A stretch of DNA of 64,000 bases from Streptomyces xanthochromogenes (GTDB taxonomy: Bacteria > Actinomycetota > Actinomycetes > Streptomycetales > Streptomycetaceae). The notes under the pieces are model-generated. The model worked only from the letters and a program-made list of their open reading frames with translations. It was not told the origin of the DNA and made no database searches. Both the position numbers and the translations under genes were made by a program. Shown here one piece after another: positions 59,020-64,000 of the stretch. The number at the start of each line of letters is the position of its first letter. Within the stretch, counting starts at the first letter, position 1. Where the stretch lies: the NCBI RefSeq assembly GCF_014650455.1, contig NZ_BMUZ01000005.1, positions 124,001 through 188,000 of the forward strand, given 5' to 3'.

Positions 59020-60347
59020 CGATACAGCCTACGGCCGCAGTGCGGCCACGGACTCGACCCCCGGCTCACGAAGAGCTTCTTCGCCCGGAACGTCTGCTCG
59101 GCGGCCGGTGCCTGCTCGGCCCGCCCGCTGCCGCCGAGCGCGTGCCAGGTGCCGGGGTCGAACTGGTAGAGCCCGCCGTAGGTGCCCGACGGGTCGAGGG
59201 CGCCGGGCCGGCCGCCGGACTCGCAGTGGGCCAGGCCACTCCAGTTGAGGTGGTCGGCGCCGCCCACCGAGGACGGCAGCGCCTTGGTGCCGATCCTGAC
59301 CTGCTGGGTGACCGGCGCGCGGACGATCTCCTCGGCGATCTTCTTCGGCTTCTGCTTGACGCCGTTGACGGTGCGCAGCGCGTACGTGACCTTGCGGGCG
59401 CCCTTCTGGCCCTGGCGGACCACGACCTGGGTGCCCGCGAACAGGTTCGCGTCCTTGGCCTTCTCGACCCTGAAGGGGATGGGCTCCTCGCGCACCTCCT
59501 TGGTGCCGCTGATCCGCATCACGGTGACGGTCTGCCCGTCGCGCGGGAAGGAGGCGCCGGGCACGGAGGTGGTGTCCTGGCCCTGCAGCGAGATGCCCGC
59601 CTCTTGGAGCGCCTCGGCGACGGTGGCCGCGTTGGTGCGCAGGGTACGCTCGCGGCCGTCCGCGAGGAAGGTCACCGAGCGTTCGGTGCGTACGTCGAGG
59701 GCGAGACCGGCGCGGCCGATCTCCGAGGAGCGGGACGCCGACAGGTAGGCGCCCTCGGCGCGCACCCCGAGCTGGCGCAGGGCGCCCTCGACGGTGCCGG
59801 CCGTCGTCCACACCTGGCGGCGCTGTCCGTCGAGGGTGAGCTGGACGGGGCGGCCGTAGCGGACCACGACCTCGTCGCCGCCGGCCAGAGCGGCGTCGGG
59901 GCCGGGCGCCACGATGTCGTGCGCGCCGACCGGTACGTGTTCGTCGGCGAGGAGTTCCTCGACGCTGTCGGCGAAGGTGTGCATGGTGCGGGGCACGCCG
60001 TCGACGGTGAGTTTGACGGCCTTGTCGCTGACCAGGAACGCGGAGGTGCCACCCGCCAGGAACGCGACGACCAGGGCCTGCGGGATGAGCCGGCGCAGCC
60101 GGTCGGGCCCGGCCGCGGACTTGCGGCGCCGAGCCGCCCGGCGCGCCCCGGCCCGCCCGCCGGTGTCGGCGTCCGGGCCGGGCGCCGCTCCGGACGGCTC
60201 GGGGCCGCGCGGCTCGGGGACGGGGGCCACCGGCGCGATCTGGGTCTCGTGGTCGGCGTACACGGTGCCGTAGGGAGGCGGCGCCGTGACGGTCGCGGCG
60301 CGGTGGCCGCCGCGTGCGGCACGGTGACTGCCCTGCGAATTGCTCAC
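59016..60347 (-). CDS. rpfB: Resuscitation-promoting factor RpfB (muralytic, DUF348/G5 type)
   Basis: 443 residues from GTG 60347 (GGAG 4 nt upstream). A long basic cytoplasmic segment (residues 1-85, RRAARRRKS) leads to one membrane helix (about 88-105). The extracellular part has three DUF348 modules ([60 protein letters not shown]), a G5 domain ([30 protein letters not shown] [14 protein letters not shown]) and a C-terminal transglycosylase-like domain with [19 protein letters not shown] and [12 protein letters not shown]. It cleaves peptidoglycan during spore germination and growth. Confidence 0.96.
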   Translation of the reverse strand: MSNSQGSHRAARGGHRAATVTAPPPYGTVYADHETQIAPVAPVPEPRGPEPSGAAPGPDADTGGRAGARRAARRRKSAAGPDRLRRLIPQALVVAFLAGGTSAFLVSDKAVKLTVDGVPRTMHTFADSVEELLADEHVPVGAHDIVAPGPDAALAGGDEVVVRYGRPVQLTLDGQRRQVWTTAGTVEGALRQLGVRAEGAYLSASRSSEIGRAGLALDVRTERSVTFLADGRERTLRTNAATVAEALQEAGISLQGQDTTSVPGASFPRDGQTVTVMRISGTKEVREEPIPFRVEKAKDANLFAGTQVVVRQGQKGARKVTYALRTVNGVKQKPKKIAEEIVRAPVTQQVRIGTKALPSSVGGADHLNWSGLAHCESGGRPGALDPSGTYGGLYQFDPGTWHALGGSGRAEQAPAAEQTFRAKKLFVSRGSSPWPHCGRRLYR

Positions 60348-60493
60348 GACGCTCCGGGGTCCGGTCCGATGGTGCGGGCCGGGACACTAGCGGAGCGACG
60401 GTCACTCTCCAAAGCAACTCGACTACGCAGTGTCGTGGCGTTACCCTGCCCGGCACCCCGGACCGGCCCGGGTGCGGCCGGATTCGTTATCGC

Positions 60494-61369
60494 TCAGTAA
60501 TCAAATGCCCGCGCGGTGTTGTCGGCGATCGCCGCGGCCAGCACGTCTTCGTGCACACCCTTGACGGCGGCCATGGCGCGCACCGTGACCGGAATGAGAT
60601 ACGGCGCATTGGGCCGTCCGCGGTACGGCGCCGGCGTGAGGAACGGCGCATCCGTCTCGACGAGAACGAGTTCTCGCGGGGCGACCGCGAGAGCGTCCCG
60701 CAGCGGCTGGGCGTTCTTGAAGGTCATGTTTCCCGCGAAGGACATGAAGTACCCGGATTCTGCGCAGAGTTCGGCCATTTCCGCGTCGCCGGAATAACAG
60801 TGGAAGACGGTCCGTTCGGGGGCGCCTTCTTCGCGCAGAATACGCAGCACATCGGCGTGTGCCTCGCGATCGTGGATGACGAGCGTCTTGTTCTGCCGCT
60901 TGGCGATCTCGATGTGCGCCCGGAAGGACCGCTCCTGGGCCGCCTTGCCCTCGGGCCCGGTGCGGAAATAGTCGAGGCCGGTCTCACCGACGGCCTTGAC
61001 CCAGGGCAGCGCGGCGAGGCGCTCGATCTCGGCGAGGGCCTCGTCCAGGGCCCCTTCGCCGCCGGGGCCGCGCGCGCCCTGGCGCGACCAGCCGTCCCGG
61101 TCGCCGTGGACGATCCGGGGGGCCTCATTGGGGTGCAGGGCGACGGCCGCGTGGACCGCCGCGTGCGCCTCGGCGGTGTCGGCGGCCCACTGGGAGCCCT
61201 TCACGTCACAGCCCACCTGGACGACCGTGGTGACGCCGACGGCCGCGGCCTTTTCCAGGGCCTGTTCGACCGTGCCGTCCTGCATGTCCAGGTGGGTGTG
61301 CGAATCGGCCACCGCCACGCCGAGGGGCTCGGGCAGCGGGGGCGGGGCGTCCTTCTTGGCGGCACTCAT
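60494..61369 (-). CDS. tatD: TatD-family metal-dependent deoxyribonuclease
   Basis: 291 residues from ATG 61369. The TIM-barrel metal ligands are visible: DSHTHLD near residue 23, GETGLDYF near 128, IHDREAHADV, FHCYSG near 195 and ETDAPFLTP near 240. The family has 3'-5' exonuclease activity and a DNA-repair role. The central GDRDGWSRQGARGPGGEG insertion is a lineage-specific loop. It is followed (146 bp) by rpfB on the same strand. Confidence 0.96.
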   Translation of the reverse strand: MSAAKKDAPPPLPEPLGVAVADSHTHLDMQDGTVEQALEKAAAVGVTTVVQVGCDVKGSQWAADTAEAHAAVHAAVALHPNEAPRIVHGDRDGWSRQGARGPGGEGALDEALAEIERLAALPWVKAVGETGLDYFRTGPEGKAAQERSFRAHIEIAKRQNKTLVIHDREAHADVLRILREEGAPERTVFHCYSGDAEMAELCAESGYFMSFAGNMTFKNAQPLRDALAVAPRELVLVETDAPFLTPAPYRGRPNAPYLIPVTVRAMAAVKGVHEDVLAAAIADNTARAFDY

Positions 61370-61426
61370 GCCGCCGATCCTACGAAAGGGCCCGCGCCCC
61401 CGGCGCCCTGGTGCCTACCCCGGCGC

Positions 61427-61789
61427 CTACTTGCGGTGGAAGGGGTGCAGGAGGTCGGACAGGTGCCAGTGGTGCTCCGGCTTCACGGTGGCGTCGGCCG
61501 CGTCCTGGGGCCCGGGCTGGGCCGGCGCGGACCCACGGCGCTGCACCTGCTGCGCGGAGGACACCCGTCCGGCGCGCATGATGCGCACCACGTGGCCGCC
61601 GCAGTTGAGGCAGGTGGGGGCGGACAGCGGGGAGGGCACCCGGTCGCCATTGGCCTTGTATATGACGAATGCCTGGCCCGTGGCGTCTACGTGGTGCTCT
61701 ATCTCGTACGCCTGTTCCCAGCCGTATCCGCAGCGCATGCACGCGAAGGCGTACGCCTCGTGTGCCGTGGTCTCAGCGATCTCACTCAT
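61427..61789 (-). CDS. Zinc-ribbon-like small protein
   Basis: 120 residues from ATG 61789 (AGGAG 7 nt upstream). Two CxxC pairs, C17-x2-C20 and C60-x2-C63, frame a short beta-rich segment (WEQAYEIEHHVD, FVIYKANGDR) and suggest one zinc ribbon. The C-terminal 50 residues are flexible and end HHWHLSDLLHPFHRK, rich in His. Function unknown; proteins of this type are widespread in Streptomyces beside tatD and rsmI. The upstream region has 12-bp tandem repeats and a palindrome that may be operators. Confidence 0.78.
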   Translation of the reverse strand: MSEIAETTAHEAYAFACMRCGYGWEQAYEIEHHVDATGQAFVIYKANGDRVPSPLSAPTCLNCGGHVVRIMRAGRVSSAQQVQRRGSAPAQPGPQDAADATVKPEHHWHLSDLLHPFHRK

Positions 61790-61801
61790 GTGCCGGCTCC
61801 T

Positions 61802-61841
61802 CTTGTCCGCTGGACAAGCTCTTGCGAGCGCTCTTGCGAGC
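61802..61841. promoter_or_regulatory. Palindrome plus 12-bp tandem repeat upstream of zinc-ribbon gene
   Basis: CTTGTCC-GCT-GGACAAG (61802-61818) is immediately followed by GCTCTTGCGAGC twice (61818-61829, 61830-61841). Each repeat is itself a 4-4-4 inverted repeat. The block lies 13-52 nt before the start codon, where a leader structure or repressor site would act. Confidence 0.65.
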
Positions 61842-61981
61842 GGGGGCGAAAGGTCCCCCGATCCAGGAGACGCCTTTCGCTGCCAAAACGCATCAGGTGC
61901 TGTCGAGAGTTGGCCCGGTCTTGGCCTTTCCTAGGGCTGCGTGCATTTCCCTGCCCCGGTGCGCGGCCTGCGTTTTACTTT

Positions 61982-62860
61982 TTACGATAGTCCTTTACCG
62001 TCCGCGGGGCTCTGACGTGCCGCGTTCTTTGCCGCGACCACCGCGTCGAAGACCTCTCGCTTGGGTAGACCGGTCTCGACGGCGACGGCCGCGATGGCCT
62101 CCTTGCGCCGCTCCCCCGCCTCTTCCCGCACCTGTACGCGCCGCACCAGCTCGGCCGCGTCGAGGTCGGCCGGGCCGCTCTCGGGCGCGCCCTCGACCAC
62201 GACGGTGATCTCGCCGCGCACCCCCTCGGCCGCCCACACCGCGAGGTCCTTCAGCGGGCCGCGCTTGACCTCCTCGTACGTCTTGGTCAGCTCCCGGCAC
62301 ACCGCCGCGCGCCGCTCGGCGCCGAACACCTCGGCCATCGCGGCCAGGGTGTCGTCGAGGCGGTGCGGGGCCTCGAAGTAGACGAGGGTGCGCCGCTCCC
62401 CGGCGACCTCGCGCAGCCGCCCGAGGCGCTCGCCGGCCTTGCGCGGCAGGAAGCCCTCGAAGCAGAAGCGGTCCACGGGCAGCCCGGACAGGGCGAGCGC
62501 GGTGAGCACGGCGGAGGGGCCCGGCACCGCCGTGACCTTGATGTCCTTCTCGACGCAGGCCGCGACCAGGCGGTAGCCGGGGTCGGAGACCGAGGGCATG
62601 CCCGCGTCGGTGACGAGCAGCACCCGGGCGCCGCCTTCGAGCGCCTCGACCAGTTCGGGGGTGCGCGCCGATTCGTTGCCCTCGAAGTAGGACACGACCC
62701 GGCCCGTGGTGTGCACGCCGAGTGCCTGGGTGAGGCGGCGCAGGCGCCGGGTGTCCTCGGCGGCGACGACGTCGGCCCGCTCCAGTTCGGCGGCGAGCCG
62801 GGGCGGGGCGTCCGCGGTGTCGCCGATGGGGGTGCCTGCGAGTACGAGTGTTCCGGTCAC
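61982..62860 (-). CDS. rsmI: 16S rRNA (cytidine1402-2'-O)-methyltransferase
   Basis: 292 residues. GTG 62860 is preferred because GAGG lies 9 nt upstream; ATG 62869 would place that RBS against the start. The tetrapyrrole-methylase-like fold has VLAGTPIGDTADAPPR at the N-terminus, the AEDTR and YFEGNE loop, VTDAGMPSVSDPGYR (near residue 80) and VTAVPGPSAVLTAL (near 110), all diagnostic of RsmI. It methylates the decoding-site cytidine. Divergent from pmt with 85 bp between starts. Confidence 0.96.
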   Translation of the reverse strand: MTGTLVLAGTPIGDTADAPPRLAAELERADVVAAEDTRRLRRLTQALGVHTTGRVVSYFEGNESARTPELVEALEGGARVLLVTDAGMPSVSDPGYRLVAACVEKDIKVTAVPGPSAVLTALALSGLPVDRFCFEGFLPRKAGERLGRLREVAGERRTLVYFEAPHRLDDTLAAMAEVFGAERRAAVCRELTKTYEEVKRGPLKDLAVWAAEGVRGEITVVVEGAPESGPADLDAAELVRRVQVREEAGERRKEAIAAVAVETGLPKREVFDAVVAAKNAARQSPADGKGLS

Positions 62861-62933
62861 ACCGACCATCCTCGCAGCCCGCCGGGGCGGGGGCCGCCGG
62901 GCCCGGCCACGGGACTCCCACAGCGCGGTTCCC

Positions 62934-62948
62934 TACGATGGCGCGGTG
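62934..62948 (+). promoter_or_regulatory. -10 box placing pmt transcript start at its GTG (leaderless)
   Basis: TACGAT at 62934-62939, 6 bp before GTG 62946. This spacing would start the mRNA at or within 1-2 nt of the start codon. No SD is present, which supports a leaderless transcript. Confidence 0.6.
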
Positions 62949-64000
62949 ACCAGTACTGCGCCACAGACCCTGCCGGGCCCCGAAGCCGGGGACGAGCCGC
63001 CCTCCTGGCAGCACCGCATGCGCCGGTTCGGCCATGTCGTGCGGCCGAGAACCGGGCTGCGCGAGCGCCTGGTGCCGCCCTTCGCCGAGCCCGCCGGCCA
63101 GCTGTGGACGGTCCTCGGCATCCCTCCCCTGTGGGCGGCGCGCATCGTGCGCTGGTCGGCGTGGGCGGGGCCGCTCCTGGTGACCCTGGTCGCGGGCCTG
63201 ATGCGGTTCTGGCACCTGGGCTCCCCGCACGCGGTGATATTCGACGAGACGTACTACGCCAAGGACGCCTGGGCGCTCATCAACCACGGCTACGAGGGCG
63301 ACTGGCCGAAGGACATCGACAAGTCGATCCTCGCCAACCCGGACCTCATCTCGGTGCCCACCGCGCCGGGTTATGTGGTGCATCCGCCGGTCGGCAAGTA
63401 CCTGATCGGCATCGGCGAGAAGATGTTCGGCTTCACGCCGTTCGGCTGGCGCTTCATGGTCGCCGTCCTCGGCACCCTGTCGGTGCTGCTGATCTGCCGG
63501 ATCGGGCGGCGCCTGTTCCGCTCGACGTTCCTGGGCTGCCTGGCGGGCGCGCTGCTCGCCGTCGACGGGCTGCACTTTGTGATGAGCCGCACCGCGCTGC
63601 TCGACACGGTCGTCATGTTCTTCGTCGTGGCCGCCTTCGGCTGCCTCCTGGTCGACCGCGACCGTACGAGAGCCCGGCTCGCGGCCGCGCTGCCCGAGGG
63701 CGAGGACGGGCAGCTGCGCCCGGACGCCGGGATCGCGGCGAGCCTGCGGTTCGGGTGGCGGCCCTGGCGGATCGGGGCCGGGATCATGCTGGGCCTGGCC
63801 TGCGGCACCAAGTGGAACGGCCTGTACATCCTGGTCTTCTTCTGTGTGATGGCCGTCCTGTGGGACGTGGGCGCGCGGCGCACGGCGGGCGCGGTCAGCC
63901 CCTATCGGGCGGTGCTCCGCCGGGACGCGTTCTGGGCGTTCGTGTCCACGGTGCCGGTGGCGATCGCCACGTACATGGTGTCGTGGACGGGCTGGTTCGC
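62946..64000 (+). CDS. pmt: Protein O-mannosyltransferase (PMT family), N-terminal part (cut by window edge)
   Basis: At least 351 residues from GTG 62946. It transfers mannose from a polyprenyl phosphate to secreted proteins (GT39, GT-C fold). An N-terminal cytoplasmic segment is followed by the first helix (about 70-90) and the catalytic loop motif FDETYYAKDAWALINHGYEG (starting near residue 100), whose Asp-Glu pair is diagnostic of PMTs. Further helices lie near 155-175, 185-200, 205-225, 270-300 and 325-345. HPPVGKYLIGIGE and GLACGTKWNGLY are conserved motifs. The C-terminus lies beyond the right edge. Confidence 0.95.
   Translation, partial: MTSTAPQTLPGPEAGDEPPSWQHRMRRFGHVVRPRTGLRERLVPPFAEPAGQLWTVLGIPPLWAARIVRWSAWAGPLLVTLVAGLMRFWHLGSPHAVIFDETYYAKDAWALINHGYEGDWPKDIDKSILANPDLISVPTAPGYVVHPPVGKYLIGIGEKMFGFTPFGWRFMVAVLGTLSVLLICRIGRRLFRSTFLGCLAGALLAVDGLHFVMSRTALLDTVVMFFVVAAFGCLLVDRDRTRARLAAALPEGEDGQLRPDAGIAASLRFGWRPWRIGAGIMLGLACGTKWNGLYILVFFCVMAVLWDVGARRTAGAVSPYRAVLRRDAFWAFVSTVPVAIATYMVSWTGWF

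Noticed and set aside
60348..60493. c-di-AMP (ydaO) riboswitch upstream of rpfB
   Set aside because: Such riboswitches occur before other rpf genes in Streptomyces, but this 146-bp gap shows no ydaO-like conserved blocks by eye and is too short for the full element plus promoter.

Overview
The window is chromosomal core DNA of a Streptomyces-type actinomycete. The evidence is very high G+C with near-saturated G/C third positions, many GTG and TTG starts, long antisense shadow ORFs, and a gene order I recognise from memory as that of the Streptomyces coelicolor central chromosome: mfd, glmU-prs-rplY-pth, ppc, tam/tamR, galTEK, ispE-rsmA-rpfB-tatD, rsmI/pmt. There is no rRNA, phage, transposase or CRISPR array, and one tRNA (Gln, anticodon TTG).

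Layout. 1-5.5 kb (mostly minus strand): a Ser/Thr kinase cut by the left edge, a membrane protein, an HTH/N6-adenine-methylase/S-subunit-like fusion with a divergent lipoprotein, and an HNH-nuclease lipoprotein. 5.8-9.4 kb: mfd. 9.4-10 kb: a repeat-rich spacer. 10-12.4 kb: an ECF sigma factor operon with a DUF2079 membrane protein. 12.4-17.6 kb: an FtsX-type ABC exporter divergent from an MFS drug exporter. 17.6-18.5 kb: a DivIVA-like coiled-coil protein.

18.7-23.7 kb: the most unusual locus, a divergent four-gene cluster whose products carry deaminase-fold and SUKH/Imm35-like domains, families known mainly from polymorphic toxin-immunity systems. None has a visible export signal. It is followed by an orphan histidine kinase (to 25.2 kb) and an HTH/endonuclease-like protein beside tRNA-Gln.

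26.4-39.9 kb: housekeeping genes glmU, prs, rplY, pth and ppc, interrupted by a translationally coupled LysR / class-A-beta-lactamase-like pair. Then come a fatty-acid desaturase with a co-transcribed TetR regulator and a secreted FG-GAP protein. 40-49 kb: tam with a VOC protein, divergent from tamR; an orphan LuxR regulator; a GNAT; and galTEK divergent from a sodium:solute symporter, together a galactose uptake and Leloir module.

49-64 kb: a LuxR-type regulator with a receiver-like domain lacking the phospho-acceptor Asp, two tandem paralogous membrane-anchored beta-propeller proteins, an ABC-F ATPase, a lipoprotein, ispE, the tatD/rpfB/rsmA group, a zinc-ribbon protein, and rsmI divergent from pmt (cut by the right edge).

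Intergenic DNA is rich in strong hairpin terminators and in a dispersed repeat family with the core GCGCAGTTCCCCGCGCCCCT. Two genes, the methylase and mfd, have tandem repeats that run across or start at their stop codons. Several palindromes sit where operators would be expected, next to LysR, TetR, TamR and gal genes.
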